A stretch of DNA of 64,000 nucleotides, from the NCBI RefSeq assembly GCF_004348525.1, contig NZ_SMKG01000014.1:1-64000 (forward strand), in the 5' to 3' direction. Origin of the DNA: Micromonospora sp. 15K316 (GTDB lineage: Bacteria; Actinomycetota; Actinomycetes; Mycobacteriales; Micromonosporaceae). The position numbers were made by a program, and so were the translations under genes. How positions within the stretch are numbered: the first letter of the stretch is position 1; each line of letters starts with the position of its first letter. Of the stretch, positions 37,832 to 45,822 are shown in pieces. The notes below the pieces were generated by a model that was not told where the DNA came from, ran no database searches, and worked only from the letters and a program-made list of their open reading frames with translations.

Positions 37832-38968
37832 TCAGGTCAGGAGCGGCGAGCGTTCGACGAACCAGACCAGACCGGCACCGGCGACGGCGACGGTCGCCGT
37901 GACGGTGCCGAGCGTGAGGGCGCGAGCGGCGACCGGCGTGGTCACGGCCCTGCGCAGGAGCAGCAGCATCGGAAAAACGAGGGCGATGATCGCCAGCTGG
38001 ACGAGTTCGATGCCGACGTTGAAGGCGACCAGGTCGGCCAGCGTCGGAACCGACAGTGGCCCGTCGACGCTGAGCGCGCCCGCGAAGCCGAGCCCGTGCA
38101 GCAGCCCGAACCCGAACACCACGGGCAGCCGGTGACTCGTCCTCGGCGAGAGCAGGCTGTCGAGGGCCACGAACGCGATCGACAACGCGATGAGCGGCTC
38201 GACGATCCACCCGGGCAGGCTGACCCAGCCGACCGCGGCCAGCACCAACGTCACCGAGTGCGCGATCGTGAACGCCGTGGCGACCTCGACGACGTCGCGC
38301 AGCCGCTTCGCCCCGAGCAGGAGCGCCAGCAGGAACAGCACGTGATCGAGCCCGAAGAGCAGGTGCTCTCCCCCGAGACGGACGAACCGCGGGATGTCGT
38401 TGAGCAGACTCGTCTGCCCCACCGTGACGCTGGTACGGGTGGAGTCGAGCAGCCACGAACCGCGGTGACCGTCGATGTCATAGGCCACCAACGTGGTCGT
38501 GTCGTCGATGACGCCGTCGGTGGCGCGGAAGATGTCGCTGCGAACGGTGAGCGCGCCGGACGCCGGGCAGCCGTAGGCGAGCCCGACCTGAACCCTGCCG
38601 GAGTCGGCGAGTTCGACGCGGGCGTCGTCGTCGGCGGTACATCCGATCGAGCTGCGGCTCAACTTCAGCCGCTCGCCGACGTACGCCGCCACCCCGCTCG
38701 TGTGCGCGTCCAGCGACCTGCGCCGCACCTCGGTCGGCACCTCGGCGGCCGCACCGTCCACACCGACCGCGTCCGGGCCCAGGACACCGTCGAGATTCAG
38801 CAGCCGGGCGAGGACGTCGTACTCCACGTCGACGGCGGCCACGACGCTGTCGCCCTGGCTGCGCAGGTCGACGGCGACCTCGGTCACGTGGACGTGCGCC
38901 TGCGCGGGAGCGGCGACGCCGAGCGTGGCGACGAGGGCAGCGATGATCGCCAGTAAACGCACAGGCAT
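37832..38968 (-). CDS. HupE/UreJ-like membrane protein with extracellular domain
   Basis: A 378-aa protein: signal peptide (to about 24, ending APAQA), an extracytoplasmic beta-rich domain (25-195) and a C-terminal six-helix HupE/UreJ-type bundle from about 196. The bundle has the family motif LGGEHLLFGLDHVLFLLALL, HSVTLVLAAVGW and FGFGLLHGLGFAGAL, whose His and Asp residues are thought to bind nickel or another metal in relatives. It leads the operon with the giant phosphoesterase (35-bp gap), so metal supply or membrane placement for that enzyme is a reasonable guess. ATG 38968 is chosen; GTG 38986 is an alternative. Confidence 0.82.
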   Translation of the reverse strand: MPVRLLAIIAALVATLGVAAPAQAHVHVTEVAVDLRSQGDSVVAAVDVEYDVLARLLNLDGVLGPDAVGVDGAAAEVPTEVRRRSLDAHTSGVAAYVGERLKLSRSSIGCTADDDARVELADSGRVQVGLAYGCPASGALTVRSDIFRATDGVIDDTTTLVAYDIDGHRGSWLLDSTRTSVTVGQTSLLNDIPRFVRLGGEHLLFGLDHVLFLLALLLGAKRLRDVVEVATAFTIAHSVTLVLAAVGWVSLPGWIVEPLIALSIAFVALDSLLSPRTSHRLPVVFGFGLLHGLGFAGALSVDGPLSVPTLADLVAFNVGIELVQLAIIALVFPMLLLLRRAVTTPVAARALTLGTVTATVAVAGAGLVWFVERSPLLT

Positions 38969-39162
38969 GCACTTTGCTGTGCTCACTCCACACTGGGCAA
39001 CAGAAGACGGCCCAGTTCACCGAACCTTCCGCTGCGCGTCACCGCCGGGCGGGCAGCCGGATCTCCGCCGTCAGGAGAGTGCCAGGCGCATCCACGGCGT
39101 TGTGACACATCGCCCACAGCCGGAGGCCAGCGAATCCGGCAGCCGATACCTACAGTCGGGTC

Positions 39163-39606
39163 ATGAGCACCGGCAATCCCGTGCGGGCCGTCTACCCCGG
39201 CAGCTTCGATCCCTTCACTCCCGGGCATCTCGACGTGGTGAACCGGGCGCGTGGCCTCTTCGACGAAGTAGTCGTGCTCGTCGCGGTCAACAGCTCCAAG
39301 CAACCGGGCACCGACGAAGAGGAGCGGGCGGCTGCGGTCCGGGCCATCCTGCCGGTCGAGTGGACCTCCGTCACCGTTGCGGCCTGGAGCGGGCTGACCT
39401 CCGCCTACTGCCGTAGCCATGACGTAGGTGTGATCGTCCGCGGTGTGCGTAACACCACCGATCTTCACACCGAGCACCAGCTCGCCGCGATGAACCAGTC
39501 GCTGGGCGTTCCCACCGTATTCCTGCCTACGCAGCCCGAACTGGCCGCGGTGTCTTCCACCGCGGTGCGCACGTCGGGGAAGTGGCTTTCGCCCATGCGG
39601 CCGTAG
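39163..39606 (+). CDS. CoaD-like phosphopantetheine adenylyltransferase
   Basis: A 147-aa nucleotidyltransferase of the PPAT (CoaD) type, which joins phosphopantetheine and ATP to dephospho-CoA. It has VYPGSFDPFTPGH with the T-x-G-H nucleotide motif at 19-22, HLDVVNRARGLFDEVVVLVA, VIVRGVRNTTDLHTEHQLAA and VSSTAVR near the end (ISSTxxR in the family). It is about ten residues shorter than typical CoaD, and it is not next to rsmD or recG, where housekeeping coaD usually lies. It may be an extra copy or the sole copy in a moved position; the window cannot tell. Confidence 0.75.
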   Translation: MSTGNPVRAVYPGSFDPFTPGHLDVVNRARGLFDEVVVLVAVNSSKQPGTDEEERAAAVRAILPVEWTSVTVAAWSGLTSAYCRSHDVGVIVRGVRNTTDLHTEHQLAAMNQSLGVPTVFLPTQPELAAVSSTAVRTSGKWLSPMRP

Positions 39607-39929
39607 GCTGCCGGGCATTGACGGGCCCCCTTCGCCAGGGGAGGACGGCGTTGGGACACGAGAGCCGGGGTGCCGCACGCTCTGTCGCGGGACGGAACCG
39701 GTCGGTGCTGACACCAGGCGCCGGGAGACCGAGCAGATCACGAGTCCTGTCCGGTCTCCCGTGTCACGGCGCCCAAACGAGCCGAGGCGCGGGTTTCCGG
39801 CACGCTCCAATCAGACCCTTGGTGCTCCTCCGTCTGGACGGACGAACGGTGCGTCGACGGTTCGGCCGCCAGGCGGCGGACCGTCGTTTGTCGCAGGTGA
39901 CGGCGACCCTGCCGGGAGCCTGCGCCGGG
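39607..39929. other. 323-bp intergenic region between convergent genes
   Basis: No gene was recognised. GGCGCC-GGGAGACCG (about 39719-39733) can pair with CGGTCTCCC...GGCGCC (about 39755-39775) with a bulge, giving a possible two-way terminator. Confidence 0.3.
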
Positions 39930-41159
39930 TCAGCCGTCGACGGCCTGGTAGACGGTGGTCCAGAAGTCGTGGAACGCCCACGTGGAATTCGGGACGGTCG
40001 CTCCGACCTGGGTGAGCAGGATCCCGGTGAGCTGCTTCTCCGGGTCGGCGTAGGTCGAGGTGCCGCTTCCGCCGTCCCAGCCGAACTGGCCCACGGAGGC
40101 GTAGTCGCCCCGGTAGGTGCGCACCGCCATCCCGAAGCCCCAGCCACCGTGCTGCCCCTGGCCGAACGAGATGTGGACGTTGTCGCGGGCCATGGCGGTT
40201 CGGGGGGCCTGCTGTTCGGGCGTGAGACGGTTGGTGGTCATCAGCTCGACCGCGGGCCGGGACAGGATTCGCTCGCCGCCGTGGATCCCGCCGTTGAGCA
40301 GCATCCGGAAGTAGGCGTGGTAGTCGTCGACCGTGGAGACCAGCCCGCCGCCACCGCCCTGGAACGCCGGGGGCCGGCTCCACCGTCCACCCACGGCCTC
40401 GTCCCACACGGTGAACTCTCCGGTCCGCGGGTCGGGGGCGTAGAGCGTCGGCAAACGGTCGATCTTGTCGCCGGGTACGTGGAAGCCGGTGTCCTTCATC
40501 CCCAGCGGCTCGAAGATGCGCTCACGCAGGAACGTCTCGAACGACTGGCCGGTGACCCGGGCGACGAGCACGCCGACGAGGTCGCTGCTGAGCTGGTACT
40601 GCCAGCGCTCGCCGGGCTGGTGCATCAACGGCAGCGTTCCCAGGCGGCGCATCCACTCGTCCGGTTCGGGCATCGGCTCCGGCAGGTTCGGGGTGAGCCC
40701 CTGCGCGAAGACCGCGCCCATGATCGGGGTGCCGAGCGCCGTCATGTCCATGCCGAGCCCGAACGTGGAGGTCAACACGTCGCGCACGGTGATCGGCCGC
40801 CGCGCCGGCACCGTGTCGTCCAGCGGGCCGTCGACTCGCTTCAGTACTCGACGGTCGGCGAGTTCCGGCAGCCACCGGTCGACGGGGTCGTCCAGCCGCA
40901 GCCTGCACTCGTCGAGCAGGACCATCGCCGCAGCGATCGAGACCGGCTTGGACGTCGAGGCCATCCGGAAGATCGTGTCCCGGCTCATCGGCGGGCCACC
41001 GTCGTGGCGCATCGTCCCGATCGCTTCGACGTGCGTCTCACCGCCCCGGCTGACCAGGGCCACGAGCCCGGGAAGCTTCCCGGACTCGACGTGGCGTGCC
41101 AGCACCTCGTGCAGTCTGCGTAGCCCTGCGGCGGAGAAGCCGCTGTCAGCAGTTCCCAT
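39930..41159 (-). CDS. Beta-lactamase-family serine hydrolase (class C-like)
   Basis: A 409-aa penicillin-binding-protein-like serine hydrolase. The SxxK motif is S68-T-S-K71 (RMASTSKPV), the second motif lies in WQYQLSSDLVG (Y-x-S/N position), and the C-terminal region has FGWDGGSGTSTYADP, replacing the K-T-G triad. There is no signal peptide, so it is cytoplasmic and is more likely an esterase (EstB/lovastatin-esterase type) or D-amino-acid peptidase than an antibiotic-degrading enzyme. ATG 41159 follows GGAAGGAAG. Confidence 0.85.
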   Translation of the reverse strand: MGTADSGFSAAGLRRLHEVLARHVESGKLPGLVALVSRGGETHVEAIGTMRHDGGPPMSRDTIFRMASTSKPVSIAAAMVLLDECRLRLDDPVDRWLPELADRRVLKRVDGPLDDTVPARRPITVRDVLTSTFGLGMDMTALGTPIMGAVFAQGLTPNLPEPMPEPDEWMRRLGTLPLMHQPGERWQYQLSSDLVGVLVARVTGQSFETFLRERIFEPLGMKDTGFHVPGDKIDRLPTLYAPDPRTGEFTVWDEAVGGRWSRPPAFQGGGGGLVSTVDDYHAYFRMLLNGGIHGGERILSRPAVELMTTNRLTPEQQAPRTAMARDNVHISFGQGQHGGWGFGMAVRTYRGDYASVGQFGWDGGSGTSTYADPEKQLTGILLTQVGATVPNSTWAFHDFWTTVYQAVDG

Positions 41160-41245
41160 CGTGTGCTTCCTTCCGTACGTGTCTGGCCTTCTGGGGCTTG
41201 GCCCGGCGTGCAGCCACCATCGCCAGCCGCTCTGACACCGGGCTG

Positions 41246-41449
41246 TCACCGTGCTGACGCGACCGTCGCGAGCGCGGCGGGAGGTGTCAGCAGCGGGGGG
41301 CTGGGCCGACCCTGACGGGTCCGGAAGGCCGCTTCGACGGCGACGAGAAGGGTGCTGCGGAAGTTGCCGGCCTCGGCCGGGTCCTGCTTCCTGAGCAGGA
41401 TCATCGCCGCGGTCAGCGCGGGCAGCACCTGGTCGGCGGTTTCGGCCAT
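41246..41449 (-). CDS. Small hypothetical protein
   Basis: A possible 67-aa protein, MAETADQVLPALTAAMILLR followed by KQDPAEAGNFRSTLLVAVEA and a proline/alanine-rich tail. The first 45 residues look like a real amphipathic helical pair with sensible amino-acid use, and AGGCGG lies before the ATG. It is 86 bp upstream of the beta-lactamase-family gene on the same strand. I do not recognise a family; it may be a remnant of a longer gene. Confidence 0.35.
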   Translation of the reverse strand: MAETADQVLPALTAAMILLRKQDPAEAGNFRSTLLVAVEAAFRTRQGRPSPPLLTPPAALATVASAR

Positions 41450-41826
41450 CGACGTGCCGCCTGCCGGCAGATCCTCGGTTCTGGCGGCGGGCACATGCCC
41501 CGCCGGACCGGTGGCGGGGCCAGGGCGATGGATCCGGCAGTGGCGATCTTGTGCGGCGAGCTACCCGCCGCACCGGCCGCGAGCGGTAGTGACTACTCCG
41601 TACCGGCGGGCGCGACGATTCACGACAGGTTCGAGCCGTCCAGATCTTGCTCGACGCCTGTCGACGTGATCATGCCTTCGGCGCTGCCCGCCGTGTCGTC
41701 TGCGGAATCCGGCCAGCGGCTGGCAAGCGGAAGTGCCAGACGTATCCCGCCTCAAGCTGTCGCGTGGCCGAGGCGGGGGGCGTTGACGTCATCCGGGCCA
41801 GCCACGATTGACCGGATTCGTCCTGC
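41450..41826. other. 377-bp intergenic region
   Basis: No convincing gene. GCCCCGCC (41497-41504) and GGCGGGGC (41513-41520) form an 8-bp hairpin with an 8-base loop. The rest shows no recognisable signal. Confidence 0.3.
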
Positions 41827-42120
41827 TCAGGCAGTCGGCACCGGAAGGCTGAGGACGAGCGCGCCACGCAGGTCGACCAGCACCCGGCTGGCGGTCCGCA
41901 CCACGCGCATGACGACGTCCTCGCAGCCGGGACAGCGGGCGACGAGGCCGGGCGCTCGGTCGAACACGCGCATCGCGGCTAGCGGCCGGGTCGTTCGGCA
42001 GCCGGCGCAGGTGAGCTCGGCGACGGTGAGGTCGGTCCCCAGGATCTCGCCGAGCGGGCCGGCGAGGGCGTTACCGTCCACCCAGGGCGCCTCGTCTGCT
42101 TCGAGGTTGGTGGTCGACAT
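41827..42120 (-). CDS. DUF6510 family small zinc-finger-like protein
   Basis: A 97-aa protein with two CxxC pairs, C38/C41 (LTCAGCRTTR) and C63/C66 (ARCPGCEDVV), which should bind one zinc, and the opening WVDGNALAGPLGEILGTDLT seen in the DUF6510 family. It is the third gene of an operon with the flavin reductase and the sulfite-oxidase-like protein; GGAGG at the end of the reductase gene serves its start. The family is found in this setting in other actinobacteria as far as I recall. It may be an assembly or electron-transfer partner; this is inferred. Confidence 0.8.
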   Translation of the reverse strand: MSTTNLEADEAPWVDGNALAGPLGEILGTDLTVAELTCAGCRTTRPLAAMRVFDRAPGLVARCPGCEDVVMRVVRTASRVLVDLRGALVLSLPVPTA

Positions 42121-42122
42121 GG

Positions 42123-42863
42123 TCATCCTCCGGTGGGTCCGAAACGTTCGGTGCGGATGTTCGCCGGGTCGTGGCCGATGTCGACGAGGAGGTCGGCCAC
42201 GGTCTCGACGAACCCGGTAGGCCCGCAGACGAACGCCACAGCGTCGGCATCGTGGGGCCAAGCGACGCGGGCGAGGGCGTTCGCGTCCAGTCGTCGGGGT
42301 GGAGCCGGCCAGCCGGGAGGCGTGACCCTGGTATAGACGTGTGTCACGGCGAGCAGCCCCGGGTTTGCGGCTTCTGCGGTTGCGAGTTCCGCGGAGAACA
42401 GCGCATCGGACGGGGATCGGGTCGAGTAGAGCAGCCTGGTGGGATTCGTCGCCGCGCGCACCATCGACATCAGAGGCGCCACGCCGGACCCACCGCCGAT
42501 CAGCAGCGCCGGCCGCGCATCGGCGGGTGGGCGTACGAACCAGCCGCCGAGCGGCCCACGGATCTCGAGTTGGTCGCCCGGTTCTGCGACGTCGACGAGG
42601 TACGGCGAGACCTCACCGTCGACCACCGCCTGGACGGTCACCCCGAGCCGGTTGGGCGTGGGGGCGGACGAGATGGAGTAGCTGCGGTGCGCCGTGTAGC
42701 CGTCGGGAGCCGTCAGCCGGATGTCGACGTGCTGGCCCGGTAGGTGGCCTGTCCAGCCGTCGACGTCGAGGACCAGGGTTCGCGCCGTCGCTGTCTCGGC
42801 CCGGGTGGCGGCGACGGTCGCCGGCTGCCAGGTCAGTCTGCGCGGTACCGCTGCTCGCGCCAT
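42123..42863 (-). CDS. Ferredoxin-reductase-type FAD/NAD(P)H oxidoreductase
   Basis: A 246-aa two-domain reductase of the FNR fold. The flavin domain carries HRSYSISSAPTP (RxYS motif) and the pyrophosphate loop near GEVSPYL; the nucleotide domain has LLIGGGSGVAPLMSM and FVCGPTGFVE near the end. There is no iron-sulfur cluster motif. Its start overlaps the end of the sulfite-oxidase-like gene by 31 bp, and the DUF6510 gene follows at once. It probably passes electrons from NAD(P)H to the molybdoenzyme partner. Confidence 0.88.
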   Translation of the reverse strand: MARAAVPRRLTWQPATVAATRAETATARTLVLDVDGWTGHLPGQHVDIRLTAPDGYTAHRSYSISSAPTPNRLGVTVQAVVDGEVSPYLVDVAEPGDQLEIRGPLGGWFVRPPADARPALLIGGGSGVAPLMSMVRAATNPTRLLYSTRSPSDALFSAELATAEAANPGLLAVTHVYTRVTPPGWPAPPRRLDANALARVAWPHDADAVAFVCGPTGFVETVADLLVDIGHDPANIRTERFGPTGG

Positions 42864-43429
42864 GGGTCGCCATAGTTGTGGTATCCGGCCGTCTCCCAGA
42901 ACCCGGGGTCGTCGTCGAGACGCAGTTCCAGAGCGCGCAGCCATTTCGCGCTCTTCCAGAAGTACAGGTGCGGAACGAGGAGACGAGCCGGCCCGCCGTG
43001 CACCGGAACCAGTGGCTCGCCGTCGAACTCGTACGCCACCCAGGCTTGGCCGTCGAGAAGGTCTTCGAGCGGGATGTTCGTGGTGTAGCCGCCGTACGAG
43101 TGGGCGACGACGTACTCGGCCGCGCTTTCGACGTCGGCCAGCAACGTGTCCACGGAGACACCTCGCCAGCGCGTGCCGAACTTCGACCAATGCGTGACGC
43201 AATGGATGTCCACGGTCGGTTCGTCGGCGGGAAGTGCGGTGAACTCCGGCCACGACCACGTGCTCCGCTCGCCGGTCTCGGTGACGACGGCGAGTTCCCA
43301 CTGGTCGAGGTTGATGCGCGGGGTCGGTCCCGCCGACAGCACCGGGAAGTCGTCCGTGCGGTACTGGCCGGGCGGGAGGTCGGTGTCGTCGCGTCTGCGG
43401 CCACCGAAGCCGCGTGTGATCACTGCCAT
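42833..43429 (-). CDS. Sulfite-oxidase-like molybdopterin protein
   Basis: A 198-aa cytoplasmic protein of the sulfite oxidase/YedY (MsrP) fold. The molybdenum-binding Cys is C77 in DIHCVTHWSK, followed by WRGVSVDTLLADV, HSYGGYTTNIPLEDLL and the end of the domain WRALELR-like segment with FWETAGYHNYGDPW. It lacks the Tat signal of periplasmic MsrP and the dimerisation domain of true sulfite oxidases. ATG 43429 follows GGGAGGG. It heads the operon with flavin reductase and DUF6510. Reduction of an S- or N-oxide with NAD(P)H-derived electrons is the most likely activity. Confidence 0.88.
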   Translation of the reverse strand: MAVITRGFGGRRRDDTDLPPGQYRTDDFPVLSAGPTPRINLDQWELAVVTETGERSTWSWPEFTALPADEPTVDIHCVTHWSKFGTRWRGVSVDTLLADVESAAEYVVAHSYGGYTTNIPLEDLLDGQAWVAYEFDGEPLVPVHGGPARLLVPHLYFWKSAKWLRALELRLDDDPGFWETAGYHNYGDPWREQRYRAD

Positions 43430-43588
43430 GCGCCCCTCCCGGAATGGCCGCCCGCTGCCGTCCGCGTGTTCCCTCGACAGATGGATGTCGATGTGGCACG
43501 CGCCCATGACGTCGTCGTCAGCGAGTGCCCTGATGTGGGGATTCTCCGCGGTGGGGACATGGTCGCCCCCGATCCGGGACCTGATAGT

Positions 43589-43604
43589 TGGACCATCGCG
43601 TCCA
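43589..43604. promoter_or_regulatory. TGGAC-N6-GTCCA operator-like dyad (copy 2)
   Basis: TGGACCATCGCGTCCA, exact half-sites, 160 bp before the sulfite-oxidase-like operon start. Confidence 0.5.
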
Positions 43605-43734
43605 GATTAGGCTGGCATGGCGTCAGCCCGCAAGCCCGACCCGAGCTCGGCGACCTCCGGCAGCAGCAGCAGCGCGCTGACCGGCAGCTGGGGCGCACCC
43701 CTACCTATCGGGCACCTCAACCGCAGGGTTATGG

Positions 43735-43750
43735 TGGACGATATCGTCCC
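43735..43750. promoter_or_regulatory. TGGAC-N6-GTCCA-type dyad (copy 3)
   Basis: TGGACGATATCGTCCC, with a perfect 14-bp palindrome GGACGATATCGTCC at 43736-43749. It is 104 bp before the gene at 43854. Confidence 0.55.
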
Positions 43751-43853
43751 ATTCGGTTTCGGCTGGAGATCATTCCGACCTGGCCGGGCTGACAAGTCGT
43801 GGCCGCTGCGGGACGACGGCGGCCAGCATCTTCCCCGATGTCAGGAGAGTTCG

Positions 43854-44183
43854 ATGGACGCTGGACCCCTCAGCGGGAACCCTGTCGACGGCCAACCGGT
43901 GGATGCGGTGGACATGATCGCCGCCCTGACCGCCGCGCCTCTCGTGTTCCAGGACGGTTCGACTCAATCATTCACGGCGGACGGTCGAACGACCTACGTC
44001 GACAGGGGCACCCCATCGGACGGCGAGTGGTCCGTTACGGGCGACGGGACCTTCGCCTCATTCTGGCCGCCGACGTACCGGGCTACGTACACGATTCGGT
44101 GGATCGTCGAGGACGGAGCGCGGGTGGGTGTCAGCTTCACCGACACCCGGAGCGGAGTCCGCTACGACGGCCGGTACCGGTGA
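43854..44183 (+). CDS. Small conserved protein of unknown function
   Basis: A 109-aa protein. After a proline/glycine-rich start comes VDMIAALTAAPLVFQDGSTQ, TTYVDRGTPSDGEWSVTGDG, FASFWPPTYRATYTIRWIVE and a closing VRYDGRYR. The alternation suggests a small all-beta domain of lipocalin-like size. Similar short proteins occur in Streptomyces, but I know no function. ATG 43854 follows AGGAGAG. A palindromic operator candidate lies upstream, so it is probably regulated; the AhpD-like gene follows 69 bp later and may be co-transcribed. Confidence 0.7.
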   Translation: MDAGPLSGNPVDGQPVDAVDMIAALTAAPLVFQDGSTQSFTADGRTTYVDRGTPSDGEWSVTGDGTFASFWPPTYRATYTIRWIVEDGARVGVSFTDTRSGVRYDGRYR

Positions 44184-44252
44184 ATGGAGGAGATTCGCGT
44201 CCGGGCACTGTAATTTCGCTGCGGGATCGTCGACGCTGACAGGAGCAACGAG

Positions 44253-44744
44253 ATGACCGATGTGACCATCACCAACCGGCGCGCCGACAGCTCGGCCAAC
44301 GAGGATCTAACCAAACTCGCCCGCCACGGCGCCGACTCCTTCGGCTACAAGGCTCAATTGCGTGTCGACCGCCGGCTTGCCCAACTCCTGCGCCTGCGGG
44401 TGTCCCAAATCAACAACTGTGCCTACTGCCTCAACCTCCATTACGAGGCAGCTCGCGACGCCGGCATCCCCCGACCGGTGATCGATACTCTGACCGCCTG
44501 GTGGGAGACGGACTTCCACGACGACGCGGCCCGCGCCGCCCTCGCCTACACCGAGGCGATCACTCGCGTCGCGGATGCGACAGTCGCCGATGATTTCGGT
44601 GCCCGGCACGACGCGCTCGCCGAGCATTTCTCGCGGGAGGAGATCCTCGAAATCATCGGGATCGTCATCAACATGAACGTCTGGACCCGACTCAAGATGG
44701 CCGAGGGTGCCGTCCCCGGTCTGGCCGAGCAGGCGACGTCGTAA
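44253..44744 (+). CDS. Carboxymuconolactone decarboxylase/AhpD-like protein
   Basis: A 163-aa protein of the CMD/AhpD fold with the redox signature CAYCLNLH: Cys56, Cys59 and His63. FGYKAQLRVDRRLAQLLRLR and the later helix EILEIIGIVINMNVWTR are typical of the alkylhydroperoxidase-like group. Such proteins reduce peroxides with thiol partners; proof of peroxidase activity would need the partner. AGGAG precedes the ATG. It lies between the small conserved gene and a convergent anti-sigma gene. Confidence 0.88.
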   Translation: MTDVTITNRRADSSANEDLTKLARHGADSFGYKAQLRVDRRLAQLLRLRVSQINNCAYCLNLHYEAARDAGIPRPVIDTLTAWWETDFHDDAARAALAYTEAITRVADATVADDFGARHDALAEHFSREEILEIIGIVINMNVWTRLKMAEGAVPGLAEQATS

Positions 44745-44929
44745 ACCCCTCGCCTGCGGGGTGGCGCGAGCTCGCCGGGCCGTTGCCCGGCATGGCCTGA
44801 ATGCGCGGGAACGCCTGTCCACGGCCGTCATCCGAAATGGTTGCGCAATTCCTGTGCCGCTTGAGAACGGTTCCGGCGGCCAGAGAAACGCCGGCGACCG
44901 GCGAGACAGCGGTACGAGTCGCCGGTGCC

Positions 44930-45154
44930 TCAGAGCCTCGGACCGGTTATCGCGGCCAGCAGACCTTCGAGGTCCTCTTCGCATGGGCCGCAGGCGCGCA
45001 GGTGGGCGGCGAGTCCGGGGTAACGCGCTTCGGCCGCCTCGGCGTTCGTGGCGGCCAGCTCGGCGTACACGTGCAGCATCTCCATCGCCTGACCGCAGCC
45101 CACGTCTTGCGCGTCGGTATGCAGGAAATGATCGAGTGCGGACATGTCGTTCAT
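44930..45154 (-). CDS. Zinc-finger anti-sigma-factor-like protein
   Basis: A 74-aa cytoplasmic protein with the ZAS pattern: Cys20 (DVGCGQAMEML) and H51-x3-C55-x2-C58 (HLRACGPCEEDL). It overlaps the end of the ECF sigma gene in ATGA, the usual order for sigma and its inhibitor. It has no membrane helix, so it is a soluble, possibly redox-sensing, anti-sigma factor. Release of zinc on thiol oxidation is the known mode in relatives such as RsrA; here it is inferred. Confidence 0.75.
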   Translation of the reverse strand: MNDMSALDHFLHTDAQDVGCGQAMEMLHVYAELAATNAEAAEARYPGLAAHLRACGPCEEDLEGLLAAITGPRL

Positions 45155-45822
45155 CGCTGCTCCGAGGTGTTGTCATACGGATAACCATGAGCGGCGAGAG
45201 CGGTCCGCAGCTTACGCCGCGCGTCGAACATGGTCTTGTAGATCGCGTTGCGGTTCGACCCGAGCCGCGCGACCAGGGCGTCCAACGGTACGCCCTTCAG
45301 CACGATCTCGACGAAAACCTGCCGCTGGCGCTCGGTCAGCTCCGTCTCGACCGCCCGACGCAACGCGGTGATCAGTTCGCGCCACTCGGCCTCCCGGGCC
45401 GGGTCGAGGCCGAATCGGTCCGGTAACCGCTCCCACTCCTCGGCGTCCAGCGGCACCTGGGGGCGGCGCCAGAAGTGGCGGCCGATCTTGCTCGACACCT
45501 CGAAGATCACGAACTTGTACGCCCAGGTGCTGAAGCGACTCTCGCCCCGGAACTGCCCGATCTTGCTGGTGATCGCCAGCAGTGCGTCGGCCGCCGCCTG
45601 ATGCGCCAGGTCGTCGAGCTCCGGGCCGTCGGCGCCCAGCAGACCGCTGCGGCGCCGTACCTCGCCGCGCGCGACCCGCAGCAGGAGCTCGTGCAGCCGT
45701 ACGACAGCCGCCTCCCGCTCCGCGCCGCTGCCGCAGAGCGTGCGCACCCACTGCGCCGACTCCGGATCGAGTCGACACGAGGTGTCCGGAGTGTCGTCCA
45801 GGGTCGTCGGGTCTGCCGGCAT
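45151..45822 (-). CDS. ECF-type sigma factor
   Basis: A 223-aa sigma-70-family factor of ECF type. Region 2 spans about 45-120 (DDLAHQAAADALLAITSKIG, RFSTWAYKFVIFEVSSKIGR) and region 4 about 150-205 (LTERQRQVFVEIVLKGVPLD, RLGSNRNAIYKTMFDARRKL). The helix-turn-helix N-R-N-A-I-Y-K-T is intact. Start ATG 45822 is preferred; TACAGT and TTGTTC lie at promoter-like distance just upstream, which hints at a leaderless message. It is translationally coupled to the anti-sigma gene. Target genes are unknown; the nearby peroxide-related genes are candidates. Confidence 0.85.
   Translation of the reverse strand: MPADPTTLDDTPDTSCRLDPESAQWVRTLCGSGAEREAAVVRLHELLLRVARGEVRRRSGLLGADGPELDDLAHQAAADALLAITSKIGQFRGESRFSTWAYKFVIFEVSSKIGRHFWRRPQVPLDAEEWERLPDRFGLDPAREAEWRELITALRRAVETELTERQRQVFVEIVLKGVPLDALVARLGSNRNAIYKTMFDARRKLRTALAAHGYPYDNTSEQR

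Larger units (their letters stand above)
43430..43853. other. Divergent regulatory region with two TGGAC-N6-GTCCA-type dyads
   Basis: The 424-bp gap between the molybdoenzyme operon and the conserved small-protein gene contains the dyads at 43589 and 43735. Open frames in the gap do not look like protein. Confidence 0.4.

Noticed and set aside
33393..38135. 1580-aa plus-strand open frame
   Set aside because: It is the mirror frame of the phosphoesterase and hupE-like genes; composition (Arg, Val, Gly, Asp) is typical of antisense frames in GC-rich DNA.
37797..38456. N-terminal 220-codon extension of the giant phosphoesterase frame
   Set aside because: It overlaps the hupE-like gene in another frame; signal peptide and ribosome site fix the start at 37796.
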